Part shown: positions 1 through 8,680 of the stretch, in pieces
Position numbering within the stretch: position 1 is the first letter of the stretch
How the letters are laid out: the number at the start of each line of letters is the position of its first letter
Assembly (NCBI RefSeq): GCF_000445125.1
Contig: NZ_ATHL01000046.1
Location: 21,546 to 85,545 of the forward strand
Source: Novosphingobium lindaniclasticum LE124
Lineage (GTDB): Bacteria > Pseudomonadota > Alphaproteobacteria > Sphingomonadales > Sphingomonadaceae
Reading direction: 5' to 3'
Length of the DNA stretch: 64,000 nucleotides
Program-made: the position numbers and the translations under genes
Notes under the pieces: model-generated
The model's input: only the letters and a program-made list of their open reading frames with translations
Told to the model about the DNA's origin: nothing
The model's database searches: none

Positions 1-12
1 GCGGGCTATATC

Positions 13-2217
13 TTGAACGAAGCTTTTCTCGATCGGGTCGATCTTCGCGGAGGGGCCTATGGTGGGTCCTATCCCGAGGAATCCGGCCCGGATCTGACCG
101 CGCTGCTGAAAACCATCATGGGCATGGTTCGCCGCAACATCGCGCTGATCGGTGCGATCGTGGCGGCATGCCTGGTGCTGGGCGTGGTCGTCACCCTGCT
201 GATCGCGCCGCGCTATAGCGCAGGGGTGCGGGTGCTGATCGAGGACCAGGCGGACCAGATCATCGAGGGCAGCGAGCTTCAGAAAGTCACCAACGTCCAG
301 GATGCCGAGCGATTTCTGCAGACGCAGCTCGGCATCATCCAGAGCCGCTCGCTGACCGAAAGCGTCGTCGAAAGCGGCCGCCTGGACCGCGATCCCGCCT
401 TCTACGAGGCGATGGGGATCGACATGCCCACGCAGGAAAACGTGCTCAAGTCGGGCGGCAGCAAGAAGCTGGACCAGTTGCGCAAGGAAGCGGCGATCGA
501 TGCGCTGCTCGGCAACCTTACCGTGGCCCTGCCGCCGGACAGCCGCATCGTCAGCATCAGCGTGAGCAGCCGCAGCGCGGGATACTCCGCGAAGCTGGCG
601 CAGCTTTACGGCCAGCGCTACATCGAGCGCAACCTGAACCAGAAGTACGACAGCTCCTCCTATGCCCGTCGCTTCCTGGCCGACCAGCTTGACGAGGCGC
701 GTGCCAAGGTCACCCAGTCCGAACGGGATCTGAACCAGTACGCCAGCGCCGCGGGCCTGATCCGCGTTACCAGCCAAGGCCAGGACGGAAACCAGGAGTC
801 GGTGCTCTCGGTCACCAACAACAGCCTCGTGCAGCTCAACGATGCTTCCGCGAAAGCCACGGCCGACCGCATCGCCGCGCAGGATCGCTGGCTGACCCTG
901 GCAAAGGCCGCGCCCCTCGCGATCCCGGAAGTCAATGCCAACCCGGCCGTCTCCACGCTGCTGGCCGAAAAGGCCAAGGTAGAGGCCGCGCTGGCCGAGG
1001 AGCGCACCCGCCATCTGGACGACTTCACCACGATCAAGTCCAAGCAGGCCGAAATCGCCGAGTACGATGGCCGCATCGGTGCGATTGCCGATTCCATCAA
1101 GAAGTCCGCCTACCTTGAATACCAATCCGCCCTTGAGCGCGAGAAGTCGTTCGCCGGGCAGGTCGATTCGCTGCGCGGCGAGGCGCTGAAGGAGCAGGAT
1201 CGCGGCGTTCAGCTGGCCGTTCTCAAGCGTATAGCCGATACCAACAAGACGCTCTACGATACGCTGCTCTCGCGCTACAATCAGCTCAACGCGACGGCCG
1301 GTGCCTCGTCGAACAACCTGACGCTCATCGACAAGGCGGAAGTGCCGCCCAAGCCCTACTCGCCGCGCCTGCTGGTCAATATCGTCGCCTCGCTGGTGCT
1401 GGGCCTGGTGCTGGCTGCCGCTGCCGTGCTGCTGCGCGAGATCTTCGACGACGCGATCCGCTCGCCGGAGGACGTGGAGCGCAAGCTGGGCATGCCGCTG
1501 CTCGGCCTGATCCCGCTGGAGAAGGGCGGCGACGTGGCGAGTCATTTCGACGATCGCCGCTCGCGGGTCAGCGAAGCCTATCGCTCGCTCGTAACCAACT
1601 TGCGCTACTCCACCGCGACGGGCCTGCCGGAAGTGCTGATGGTGACCAGCTCCCGGGAATCCGAGGGCAAGTCGACGACGGCGCGCGCGGTGGCCCACGA
1701 TATCGCCGTGCTGGGCAAGAGCGTGCTGCTGGTGGATGCCGACTTGCGGCGGCCCACGCTCCACAACTTCATGAACGATCGCAAGGCGACAGGCCTGACC
1801 GACGTCTTGACCGGGGAGAAGACCTTCGATGCCGCGCTCCAGCAGACCGACGTTCCGAGCCTCAGCTACATGTCGGCGCTGCCCTCTCCGCCCGATCCCG
1901 CGCTGATCCTGTCCGGCGAGCGCCTGCCGCAGTTCATGGAAGAGGCGCGCCGCAAGTTCGACGTGGTGGTGATCGACTCGCCGCCGTTGCTCGGCCTCTC
2001 CGACGCGGCGCTGCTGGCCAATCATGCCGACGGCGTGCTGTTCATGGTCGACGCCTCCAGCTTCCATCGCGGCGCCGTGAAGTCCGCGCTGCGCCGACTG
2101 GCGCTGATCAAGGCCAACATGCTGGGCGTCGTCCTCAACCGCTTCGATCCGAAGGTCGGAGGCGAGGACTACACTTATTATGCCGCGAGCTACTACAGCT
2201 ACGGCGAAAAGGACTGA
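13..2217 (+). CDS. Wzc/ExoP-like polysaccharide co-polymerase and tyrosine autokinase
   Basis: Inner-membrane chain-length determinant fused to a cytoplasmic BY-kinase that controls export of a surface polysaccharide. A Wzz domain starts near residue 30, the first TM is about residues 43-65, a long periplasmic coiled coil follows, and the second TM is about 453-475. The kinase has Walker A (SRESEGKST, ~547-555), Walker A' (LLVDADLRRP, ~571-580) and Walker B (VVVIDSPP, ~651-658). The C-terminus is a tyrosine cluster (YTYYAASYYSY) typical of autophosphorylation sites. The TTG at 13 is a usable start, but the frame stays open to the window edge, so the true start may lie upstream. The next gene follows after 6 bases. 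Confidence 0.9.
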   Translation: MNEAFLDRVDLRGGAYGGSYPEESGPDLTALLKTIMGMVRRNIALIGAIVAACLVLGVVVTLLIAPRYSAGVRVLIEDQADQIIEGSELQKVTNVQDAERFLQTQLGIIQSRSLTESVVESGRLDRDPAFYEAMGIDMPTQENVLKSGGSKKLDQLRKEAAIDALLGNLTVALPPDSRIVSISVSSRSAGYSAKLAQLYGQRYIERNLNQKYDSSSYARRFLADQLDEARAKVTQSERDLNQYASAAGLIRVTSQGQDGNQESVLSVTNNSLVQLNDASAKATADRIAAQDRWLTLAKAAPLAIPEVNANPAVSTLLAEKAKVEAALAEERTRHLDDFTTIKSKQAEIAEYDGRIGAIADSIKKSAYLEYQSALEREKSFAGQVDSLRGEALKEQDRGVQLAVLKRIADTNKTLYDTLLSRYNQLNATAGASSNNLTLIDKAEVPPKPYSPRLLVNIVASLVLGLVLAAAAVLLREIFDDAIRSPEDVERKLGMPLLGLIPLEKGGDVASHFDDRRSRVSEAYRSLVTNLRYSTATGLPEVLMVTSSRESEGKSTTARAVAHDIAVLGKSVLLVDADLRRPTLHNFMNDRKATGLTDVLTGEKTFDAALQQTDVPSLSYMSALPSPPDPALILSGERLPQFMEEARRKFDVVVIDSPPLLGLSDAALLANHADGVLFMVDASSFHRGAVKSALRRLALIKANMLGVVLNRFDPKVGGEDYTYYAASYYSYGEKD

Positions 2218-2223
2218 TCCGGG

Positions 2224-3396
2224 ATGGCGTCGCTCTTCGGTCGCACCGCGTGGTTTGCGGCTCTGGCGCTGGCTGCCGTGGCGGCCGTGGGCGTGCAACT
2301 GGACCGGGAAGGGCGCCGGAACTTCGCCGTAGCCCAGGTGGTGCGCGATTCGGTGCCGCCGCTCTTTCGCTCCGCCTCGCTGGAATCCCTGGCGCATGAC
2401 GCCTATGATCGCGGCGATCTGGCGGCGGGAATGGCGCTTTCGCGAGACTTCATTCGCCGCCGCCCGATCCCGTCCGAAGGCCTGGCACTGCTCGGCTTCG
2501 GCCAGCTCCAGCAAGGCGATCAGGATGCCGCGCTCCGGTCGGTGATCATGGCGGGCGACCGGGGCTGGCGCGACCGGTTCACGCAGGAGAGCCTGGTGAT
2601 GCTGGGCCTGCAGGCGCAGGAGTGGGGCATTGCCGCGCAGCGAACGGTGGCACTCTGGCGAGTCGGCGTGAACGACGACCGCCTCAAGGACATGACCGCC
2701 GACCTGCTGTCGCAGCCGCAGGGCGTCGAGGCCTTCGCGGCGCAAGTCGGCCAGGAGAAGTACTGGGCCAACGCCTTCCTGCCCTGGGCGGCCACGGCGG
2801 TCGCGCCGCCGGCTCTGACGACAGTCGCCTCCACCATGGCCCGCAAGGGCGCGCGCGTGGACTGCGGCGCCTTGTCGCCGCGCACTCAGGCGCTGGTCCG
2901 CTCCGGGCGGGCCGAAACGGCGGCGATCCTCTGGCGAAATCTCTGCGCGAACGGCCGTTTCACCCAGCCGGGTGCTTTCGCATTTCGAGAGGACATGGGC
3001 GACGATGCGCCGATCGGCCCCTACGATTGGCAATACCCTGAAGCGGTGGGCCTCGACCGGACATTCACCCAGGGCAAGAACGGCGTGGTGCTGCAGTACC
3101 GCAACCGAGAGCCGCTGCGCAGCGTGATCGCCAAGCGCAACGCCCTGCTCGGGCCAGGGCGCTACGTGGCCCGCTTGGACGGTGCCGCCCATGCCGAAGC
3201 GGGTTTCCGGCCGGTCGTCCTCCAGATCGTCTGCTATGCCAAGGACGGCTCCGCCCGCCGTCTCGGCGATGGCGAGATGACATCCGGATCGACCGAGTTC
3301 TTCATCCCCGACACCTTCTGCGACAGCCAGGAACTCGTGCTCCTCTCCGGCCGCGGCGAAGGAGAAGTAGGCAACATGACCATTTCGGCCAGCTAG
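2224..3396 (+). CDS. Exopolysaccharide-locus protein of unknown function, membrane-anchored
   Basis: I do not recognise a named family. The 390-residue protein begins with an uncleaved-looking hydrophobic segment (residues ~8-24). It then has an alpha-helical stretch (about 50-220) with TPR-like spacing of small and aromatic residues, and a C-terminal part rich in predicted beta strand (about 250-390) that could be a carbohydrate-binding sandwich. It starts 6 bases after the tyrosine autokinase gene and precedes the UDP-glucose dehydrogenase gene, so it probably belongs to the same polysaccharide assembly or export unit. Similar unknowns accompany exosortase-linked EPS loci. The function is inferred from position only. 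Confidence 0.75.
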   Translation: MASLFGRTAWFAALALAAVAAVGVQLDREGRRNFAVAQVVRDSVPPLFRSASLESLAHDAYDRGDLAAGMALSRDFIRRRPIPSEGLALLGFGQLQQGDQDAALRSVIMAGDRGWRDRFTQESLVMLGLQAQEWGIAAQRTVALWRVGVNDDRLKDMTADLLSQPQGVEAFAAQVGQEKYWANAFLPWAATAVAPPALTTVASTMARKGARVDCGALSPRTQALVRSGRAETAAILWRNLCANGRFTQPGAFAFREDMGDDAPIGPYDWQYPEAVGLDRTFTQGKNGVVLQYRNREPLRSVIAKRNALLGPGRYVARLDGAAHAEAGFRPVVLQIVCYAKDGSARRLGDGEMTSGSTEFFIPDTFCDSQELVLLSGRGEGEVGNMTISAS

Positions 3397-3560
3397 AGGC
3401 GCGTCCGGAGGCGGCTCCGGCCGCTCCATGGGCTGGAACCGGCAGGTCGAGAGAGAATTCGGTTAACCACCTGCCCGAATGGCTGACTTGCCGATCGGGC
3501 AGGGGACTAGGATACCTTCCCCACGTTCACTTTCCACGTTTACAAGGAAATGGAAGCACC

Positions 3561-4928
3561 ATGAAGATTGCGATGGTAGGTTCGGGCTACGTCGGCCTGG
3601 TTTCGGGTGCCTGCTTTGCCGATTTCGGCCATGAAGTCGTCTGCATCGACAAGGACGAAACCAAGATCCAGCGGCTGCTTCACGGCATGATGCCGATCTA
3701 CGAGCCCGGCCTCGCCGAACTGGTCGAGTCCAACGTCGCAGCCAGGCGCCTGTCCTTCACCACCGACCTTGCGGAGGGCATCGCCGGTGCCCAGGCGATC
3801 TTCATCGCCGTAGGGACGCCTTCACGTCGCGGCGATGGTCATGCCGATCTTTCCTACGTCTACGCGGTAGCGCAGGAGGTGGGCGAGCACCTTTCCAACG
3901 ATGCGGTGATCGTCACCAAGTCGACCGTCCCGGTCGGCACCGGCGACGAGGTCGAGCGGATCCTGCGCGAATGCAATCCGGGGCACCGCTTCTCGGTCGT
4001 CTCCAATCCGGAATTCCTCCGCGAAGGCGCGGCGATCGGCGATTTCAAGCGCCCGGATCGCATCGTCATCGGCGCCGAGGACGATTTCGGCCGCAGCGTG
4101 ATGCGCGAGGTCTACCGCCCGCTGTTCCTCAACGAATCGCCGATCCTCTTCGTCAGCCGCCGTTCCTCGGAACTGACCAAGTATGCCGCGAACGCCTTCC
4201 TCGCGGTGAAGATCACCTTCATCAACGAGATGGCCGATCTTTGCGAGAAAGTCGGCGGCAACGTGCAGGACGTCGCGCGCGGGATCGGCCTCGACAACCG
4301 GATCGGCTCCAAGTTCCTTCACGCCGGCCCAGGATATGGCGGCTCCTGCTTCCCCAAGGACACGCTGGCCTTGCTCAAGACGGCAGAGGATTACGACAGC
4401 CCGGTGCGCATCGTCGAGGCGGTGGTCAAGGTCAACGACGCCCGCAAGCGCGCGATGGGCCGCAAGGTCGTCGATGCCCTTGGCGGGGCGGAGGAAGCGC
4501 GCGGCAAGCGGGTGGCCATGCTGGGGCTGACGTTCAAGCCCAATACGGACGACATGCGCGATTCGCCCTCGATCGCCATCGCCCAGACCTTGGCCGATGC
4601 CGGCGTGACCGTTGCCGCCTACGACCCGGAAGGCATGGAGCAGGCTCAGCCGCTGATGCCCCAGGTGGACATGAAGCAGGACCCCTACGCCGCCATCGAA
4701 GGTGCCGACGCGATCGTCCTGGTGACCGAATGGGACGCCTTCCGTGCGCTCGACCTCGGCCGGATCAAGGCCATCGCCAAGGCACCGGTACTGGTGGACT
4801 TGCGCAACGTCTACAAGCCCGAGCACCTTCGCGAGGCCGGCTTCACTTATCTCTCGGTGGGCCGCGGAACCTCGGGCAAGGACAATGCCGCCAGCGGTGA
4901 GCCGGCGGCAGAGACCGTGCCGGCCTGA
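3561..4928 (+). CDS. ugd: UDP-glucose 6-dehydrogenase
   Basis: Oxidises UDP-glucose to UDP-glucuronate with two NAD+, supplying uronic acid for exopolysaccharide. The N-terminal Rossmann motif GSGYVGLVSG lies at residues 7-16. The catalytic-cysteine motif GPGYGGSCFPKD puts the nucleophile at Cys263. The C-terminal UDP-binding domain contains GLTFKPNTDDMRDSPS. The length of 455 is normal, with a short low-complexity tail after about residue 435. It is 164 bases downstream of the previous gene, with AAGGAA in front of the ATG, so it may have its own promoter. Its place after the Wzc-like gene ties it to polysaccharide synthesis. Confidence 0.95.
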   Translation: MKIAMVGSGYVGLVSGACFADFGHEVVCIDKDETKIQRLLHGMMPIYEPGLAELVESNVAARRLSFTTDLAEGIAGAQAIFIAVGTPSRRGDGHADLSYVYAVAQEVGEHLSNDAVIVTKSTVPVGTGDEVERILRECNPGHRFSVVSNPEFLREGAAIGDFKRPDRIVIGAEDDFGRSVMREVYRPLFLNESPILFVSRRSSELTKYAANAFLAVKITFINEMADLCEKVGGNVQDVARGIGLDNRIGSKFLHAGPGYGGSCFPKDTLALLKTAEDYDSPVRIVEAVVKVNDARKRAMGRKVVDALGGAEEARGKRVAMLGLTFKPNTDDMRDSPSIAIAQTLADAGVTVAAYDPEGMEQAQPLMPQVDMKQDPYAAIEGADAIVLVTEWDAFRALDLGRIKAIAKAPVLVDLRNVYKPEHLREAGFTYLSVGRGTSGKDNAASGEPAAETVPA

Positions 4929-5016
4929 TTGTAGCCGAGGCTCCGGCGCTCGAACGGGCGTCGGGGTCCGGCCTTGCGGATTGGAACTTCCCTCGATCCT
5001 TCCGGTTGTTACCGCC

Positions 5017-5625
5017 ATGAAGAACATCCTCGTCGCCTCCGCGCTTGCCCTCGCTCTCGCAGCCTGTTCCTCCGAGCCGGTGACGGCCCCGGAGCAGACC
5101 ACCGAGGCGGCGACGACCTCCGTCGTGCCGGACGAGGCCGCATCCGGAGCGCCAAGCCCTGCCGCTTCGCCCAATGCCGATGCTCAGGTGCTTTCGCTGG
5201 AAGGCCTGGGCGATCTCAGGATCGGGCAGGCCGTGCCTCGGGGATCTTCCTGGGCCGAGCGCGGCGCTCAGATATCCGATGCCTGCCGTACGGTCAGTTC
5301 TCCCGATTATCCCGGCGTCTATGCCATCGTCGAGCAGGGCAAGGTGCGCCGGATAACGCTTGGCGGGCAGTCGAAGGTGAAGCTGGTCGAAGGCGTCGGC
5401 GTGGGCTCCCCCGAAAGCGACGTGCAGAAGTGGTTCGCCGGTTTCCGGGAGGAACCGCACAAGTACGAGGATGCTCCGGCGAAGTACCTCACAGCGCCCA
5501 ATGTTCGCTCCGACAGGGCGAGCGACGATCCCGCCTTGCGCTTCGAAATCGGGCAGGACCGCAAGGTCAAGCTGATCCACGTCGGGACGATGCCGGTCCT
5601 GGGCTATGTGGAAGGGTGTGCCTGA
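5017..5625 (+). CDS. Putative lipoprotein, unknown function
   Basis: A 202-residue protein with a lipoprotein signal peptide (MKNILVASALALALAAC, lipobox LAAC, lipidated Cys17). A Ser/Thr/Pro/Ala-rich linker of about 40 residues follows, then a compact domain starting around residue 65 (LGDLRIGQAVPRGSSW). That domain looks like those of small periplasmic proteins of sphingomonads with no assigned activity. The ATG at 5017 was chosen because it gives the signal peptide at the very N-terminus; the frame runs upstream into the ugd end without one. It stands alone between ugd and a divergent set of small genes. Probably a cell-envelope protein. Confidence 0.8.
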   Translation: MKNILVASALALALAACSSEPVTAPEQTTEAATTSVVPDEAASGAPSPAASPNADAQVLSLEGLGDLRIGQAVPRGSSWAERGAQISDACRTVSSPDYPGVYAIVEQGKVRRITLGGQSKVKLVEGVGVGSPESDVQKWFAGFREEPHKYEDAPAKYLTAPNVRSDRASDDPALRFEIGQDRKVKLIHVGTMPVLGYVEGCA

Positions 5626-5832
5626 AGCGGCGATCCAGCTTGGCGCAGGCACTTGTCCACGATTGGATCGCGCAACAGGTAGAGGCAAGCGGCAACAGCT
5701 GATGTAGCGTGTGCGGCCCTGTTCCGCAGCACGAAAGCCCCCCATGAGCCCCCGCCTGCCGATTTTCCATCTCGTCCCCGACGGTTTTTCCCAAGGGTGC
5801 CCCGCTCCGGCAGGCTGCGCCGGAGGCCGGGC

Positions 5833-6219
5833 GTGAGCGCTTCGGAGCTTGCGATCCGCGCCCGGCGGGCCGCGTTCAACCGCGCCATCGCCGAGGGTGA
5901 CGCCGGTGCCATAGCGCCGCTTCTGGCGCGCGACTGCGTTATGCTGACCGGCACCGACAGCGCCGTGATCTCCGGGCGAATGGGGCAGGTGAAAGTCTGG
6001 CGGCGGGAGTTCGCCGGACCGGCACGGCTGATCTATACAAGGACGACGGAGCGGGTCGTCCTTTCGCCAGTCGAACCGATCGCGCTGGAACATGGCCATT
6101 GGGACGGCATCGACAGCACCTCCGACGTGCTCACCGCGTCGGGCGTCTATACGGCGAAGTGGCGGGAACTGGGCGGAGAATGGGTGATCGAGGCGGAAGT
6201 GTTCCTGACGCTGGGATGA
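5833..6219 (+). CDS. NTF2-like / DUF4440-type protein
   Basis: A 128-residue protein with the SnoaL/DUF4440 pattern: an N-terminal helix (FNRAIAEGDAGAIAPLLARD), then strand-rich sequence ending in a Trp-containing strand (EWVIEAEVF). This fold forms a cone-shaped ligand pocket used by many unrelated enzymes and carriers, so no substrate can be named. The GTG at 5833 is preferred over the GTG at 5797 because GGAGG lies 6 bases before it. No catalytic residues can be assigned. It stands alone, followed by a convergent gene on the minus strand. Confidence 0.7.
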   Translation: MSASELAIRARRAAFNRAIAEGDAGAIAPLLARDCVMLTGTDSAVISGRMGQVKVWRREFAGPARLIYTRTTERVVLSPVEPIALEHGHWDGIDSTSDVLTASGVYTAKWRELGGEWVIEAEVFLTLG

Positions 6220-6237
6220 TAAAACGGCGGTGAAGCG

Positions 6238-6780
6238 TCAGGCGCCGTCCCGCTCGGCGGCCAGGACGTCGGCGGCGGCACCGGCGGCGCGGGCTGCGGA
6301 GTCCGCGGCGGAGTCGCGTCCGGGAGCCGGTCGGGCCATTGCGGGGCGGGGCGGGCTCTGCTGCGGTAGGTAACCGCGCGGGCCGGGGGGCAAAAAGCGC
6401 GGCGCCTGCTGCGAAGGTGCTGCGATGAAGGGGCGTTCGTCGGAAGCGTCGTCATCCTCATCGCTCCAGCGGGGAGCGCCGGCCGATCCTTCATCGTCCA
6501 CCCAGCCGGGGCCGCCGAGTATGACCATGCGGCCACGCGACGGGCCGAACCCGGCATTTTCCGGCTCGCCGTCTTCCTCGGAATCAAAGTCGGTTCCGGG
6601 CAGCGCGTAGGCCGTATCGTCAGGCTCACCATAGGCCGGTCGGGCCGCGCCACGGTGTTCACCGCCAAGCGCGTAAGCGTCCGGATACTTCTGCATCTTG
6701 CCCGTGGTCATACCTGCCACGACCACGCCTGCGCCGATTCCGCCCGCTGCCAGAACCAGGAACCACTTGCCGAAACCCAT
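6238..6780 (-). CDS. Single-pass membrane protein with disordered acidic/Pro-rich tail
   Basis: I do not recognise the family. The 180-residue protein opens with one membrane segment (MGFGKWFLVLAAGGIGAGVV) and then has a long low-complexity region with acidic patches (DFDSEEDGEPE, SDEDDDASDE) and Pro/Ala/Arg-rich stretches, ending in a helix-prone Ala-rich tail. The ATG at 6780 puts the membrane segment at the N-terminus; the open frame extends to 6837 but without better signals. It is divergent from the gene at 6918 with about 137 bases between them. Coding is supported by the coherent TM-plus-linker layout rather than homology. Confidence 0.6.
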   Translation of the reverse strand: MGFGKWFLVLAAGGIGAGVVVAGMTTGKMQKYPDAYALGGEHRGAARPAYGEPDDTAYALPGTDFDSEEDGEPENAGFGPSRGRMVILGGPGWVDDEGSAGAPRWSDEDDDASDERPFIAAPSQQAPRFLPPGPRGYLPQQSPPRPAMARPAPGRDSAADSAARAAGAAADVLAAERDGA

Positions 6781-6917
6781 CTCAACTCCGCATCGCGCCA
6801 ACGTCTCTATCCAATATAGGACTAATCGAGCTTCCATGTCGGCAGGGTGAATGTCCCCGGACTTATACGGAGGCGCGTGACAAGCAACCGTTCATATCCC
6901 AGTGACATGGTGAACGC

Positions 6918-7316
6918 ATGTTTACGAAACGGTCAGACGCCTATTCGCTCACGCCATGCTGGTTCTCCCGCGTGCACGAGCCTGATGGGCGACGAGAGCG
7001 GGACGAGGACGGAACGCTCGTCTGCACATGCCGCTATTGCCGCAAGCGAATCCGCTCACGCGAAGGCAAGACCTGGAGCCTTGCAGACGGTCTCGATCTG
7101 GATGCGCTGGCCGCTTCGTGCATCTCCAGCCACTTCAGCGTCGTGGACGTGGAGGAAGGCATGGTGCTGGCGCGCTACAAGATCCCGCCCGGATCCGACG
7201 GATCGGCGATCGCGGAAATGGAAGCGACGATCGCCGCGAAGCATGGGGTAGAAGCAGGGGGCGACGTCGAGATCCGCCTCGTGCGTCACGAGGACATGTT
7301 GCAAAAGCGGCACTGA
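6918..7316 (+). CDS. Hypothetical protein with CxCxxC motif
   Basis: A 132-residue soluble protein of no family I can name. Near residue 37 it has CTCRYC, a possible metal-binding or redox site, followed by basic residues (RKRIRSREGK), then an acidic-hydrophobic region (FSVVDVEEGMVLARYKIPP) and a short mixed alpha/beta end. It is transcribed away from the minus-strand membrane-protein gene. A strong hairpin at 7336-7363 lies just after its stop and is shared with the convergent gene at 7385. Confidence 0.6.
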   Translation: MFTKRSDAYSLTPCWFSRVHEPDGRRERDEDGTLVCTCRYCRKRIRSREGKTWSLADGLDLDALAASCISSHFSVVDVEEGMVLARYKIPPGSDGSAIAEMEATIAAKHGVEAGGDVEIRLVRHEDMLQKRH

Positions 7317-7335
7317 GCGGCTGCGCATACGAAAA

Positions 7336-7371
7336 GGGCGCCTTCCCCGAAGGGAAAGCGCCCTCTTTCGT
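7336..7371. terminator. Bidirectional terminator hairpin
   Basis: GGGCGC at 7336-7341 pairs with GCGCCC at 7358-7363, and the inner CCTTCC/GAAGGG bases extend the stem. A T-containing run follows on the plus strand and AAAA precedes it, so it can also end the minus-strand gene at 7385. It lies exactly between two convergent stops. Confidence 0.75.
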
Positions 7372-7384
7372 CAGGGATGAACCC

Positions 7385-7666
7385 TTACTGCGCGGTCACG
7401 CCGGCCAGAGCGCCCTTGGCGTCGGCAAGGCGGAAATTGACGTTGCGCGAGTTGTAGGTGCCGGTGACGCGGTTGCCCGACACGTAGAGGCGGAACGGAA
7501 CCTGGCCCGACGCGGTGCCCTGGATCACGGTAACCTTGCCCTTCTGCTCGGTCGTGTAGTTGTAGTGCACGCCGTCGTGCGAGAAATCGCGGGCATCTTC
7601 AGCGTGAGCGGCAGTGGTGGCGACAGCAGCAAGAGCGGCGCCCATGGCGAAAACGGTCTTCAGCAT
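7385..7666 (-). CDS. Small secreted protein, unknown function
   Basis: A 93-residue protein with a clear cleavable signal peptide (MLKTVFAMGAALAAVATTAAHAED, cut after AHA at about residue 21). The mature part of about 70 residues is rich in beta strands (HYNYTTEQKGKVTVIQG, FRLYVSGNRVTGTYN) and has no cysteines. The ATG at 7666 was chosen because it places the signal peptide at the N-terminus. The upstream region holds inverted TTGCA/TGCAA sites that could be regulator operators. Periplasmic location is inferred from the signal peptide; I do not recognise the mature domain. Confidence 0.75.
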   Translation of the reverse strand: MLKTVFAMGAALAAVATTAAHAEDARDFSHDGVHYNYTTEQKGKVTVIQGTASGQVPFRLYVSGNRVTGTYNSRNVNFRLADAKGALAGVTAQ

Positions 7667-7983
7667 GGCAAAATCCTTGGTCTGGACGATAGGAGATTGC
7701 CTTGGGGCACCCCTTATCTTGTTGCAGTGCAACATGTAGATCTGACATCGCTGCCGCAATGGAATTACTTGCCACTGGGATTGCACAAACTGCAACTGTT
7801 GAACTTTGCTCCGCGAAAGAGGGCTTTAGCACGATATGGGCTGCGCCATGGCTGCTTCCCTGATGGCAAATTTCGTGAGATCGGGCGCCGAGCGGCATTT
7901 TGTTGCCGGCGAATCACGCATCGTCAGCGGCGTTCATCATCCGGCCGATTGCGTGCTTCGCGCAGGGCGATTAGCCTGACGCC
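7667..7983. promoter_or_regulatory. Divergent intergenic region with TTGCA-N-TGCAA palindromes
   Basis: A gene-free stretch between the minus-strand secreted-protein gene and the plus-strand lipoprotein gene, visibly more AT-rich than its neighbours. It contains a perfect palindrome TGTTGCA-G-TGCAACA at 7720-7734 and a looser one TTGCA-N5-TGCAA at 7781-7795. The core TGCRNYGCA matches, as I recall it, the recognition sequence of the polyhydroxyalkanoate regulator PhaR. Assignment to PhaR is inference. Confidence 0.4.
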
Positions 7984-8448
7984 ATGACAGCCCCCGCCCT
8001 GATTTCCCGTCGCTTGCCGGCTTTAGCGGCCCTTTGTGCATTGTACGCCTGCCAGGACGGGGCGAAGAACATGCCCGGCGATGCGCAGGATCATACGCCA
8101 TTCAGCGCCATATCGGCCGATGAAACAGTCCGGTTCGCGGGCACGGAACCGTTCTGGAGCGGAGATGTGTCCGCCGGTCGGTTGACCTACAAGACTCCGG
8201 AAAACCCCATCGGCGAGACCCTGGCGGTCAGCCGTTTCGCTGGTCGCGGCGGTCTTTCGTTCAGCGGCGAGCGCGACGGCGCCTTGCTGACGCTGGCGAT
8301 TGCTCCCGGGCCGTGCAGCGACGGCATGTCCGATCGCAGCTACCCTTTCGCCGCCATGCTGAAGCACGGGGAGGAGACGCGCAGCGGCTGCGCCTGGACC
8401 GATCGTCAGCGCCCCACGGGCGAAGGCTCGGCCGCCGAGAGGCGCTGA
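7984..8448 (+). CDS. COG3650-type putative lipoprotein
   Basis: A 154-residue exported protein of the uncharacterised COG3650 type, recognisable by FAGTEPFWSGDV (residues ~51-62) and CSDGMSDRSYPF (~113-124). The N-terminus is a signal sequence ending ALYAC, with a possible lipid-bearing Cys23, although Tyr at position -2 is unusual for a lipobox. The second motif's cysteine and a later one (SGCAW) could form a disulfide. The biochemical role of the family is unknown; members are small periplasmic or outer-membrane proteins. Encoded alone, convergent with a 45-codon gene that ends at 8458. Confidence 0.75.
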   Translation: MTAPALISRRLPALAALCALYACQDGAKNMPGDAQDHTPFSAISADETVRFAGTEPFWSGDVSAGRLTYKTPENPIGETLAVSRFAGRGGLSFSGERDGALLTLAIAPGPCSDGMSDRSYPFAAMLKHGEETRSGCAWTDRQRPTGEGSAAERR

Positions 8449-8457
8449 GATTACGCC

Positions 8458-8595
8458 CTAGTCCAGACGATGACCGGATTGCGCTGCGGCGACGACGACG
8501 GGGACATCCGCGTCGCTGCCCGCCGGCAGGCAGGCGCCTGCCAGCAAACCGATCGCGATCGCACCTAGCACGGCCGCGGCGACATTGATCTTCAT
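8458..8595 (-). CDS. 45-residue secreted or membrane peptide
   Basis: A short ORF reading MKINVAAAVLGAIAIGLLAG and then ACLPAGSD. It has a basic start, a hydrophobic core of about 17 residues and a cysteine right after a small-residue run, so it resembles a signal peptide or poor lipobox. The remaining 23 residues are valine/alanine-rich. A GGAGAA lies about 14 bases upstream of the ATG, farther than usual. It is only 9 bases from the convergent lipoprotein stop. Coding is plausible but not certain, and no family is recognised. Confidence 0.45.
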   Translation of the reverse strand: MKINVAAAVLGAIAIGLLAGACLPAGSDADVPVVVAAAQSGHRLD

Positions 8596-8680
8596 CGGCA
8601 ATGGGTTTCTCCGCTTGCCCCGTCCGATCCTCTAAACGCCCCGTCGATCAGGCTGTTCCAAACCCGGCCGCCAGATCCAT

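Noticed and set aside
4984..5008. EcfG-like GGAAC-N16-GGTT before the lipoprotein gene
   Set aside because: The first base of the -10 does not match CGTT and it lies only 8 bases before the ATG, leaving no room for a leader.
3822..5174. Minus-strand open frame of about 450 codons
   Set aside because: Antisense to ugd, which has a full set of motifs; no ribosome site or domain.
7690..7702. AGGAGATTGCCT also present before pal at 34191-34202
   Set aside because: At pal it is a ribosome site; at 7690 it lies antisense in an intergenic region, so the identity is most likely chance.
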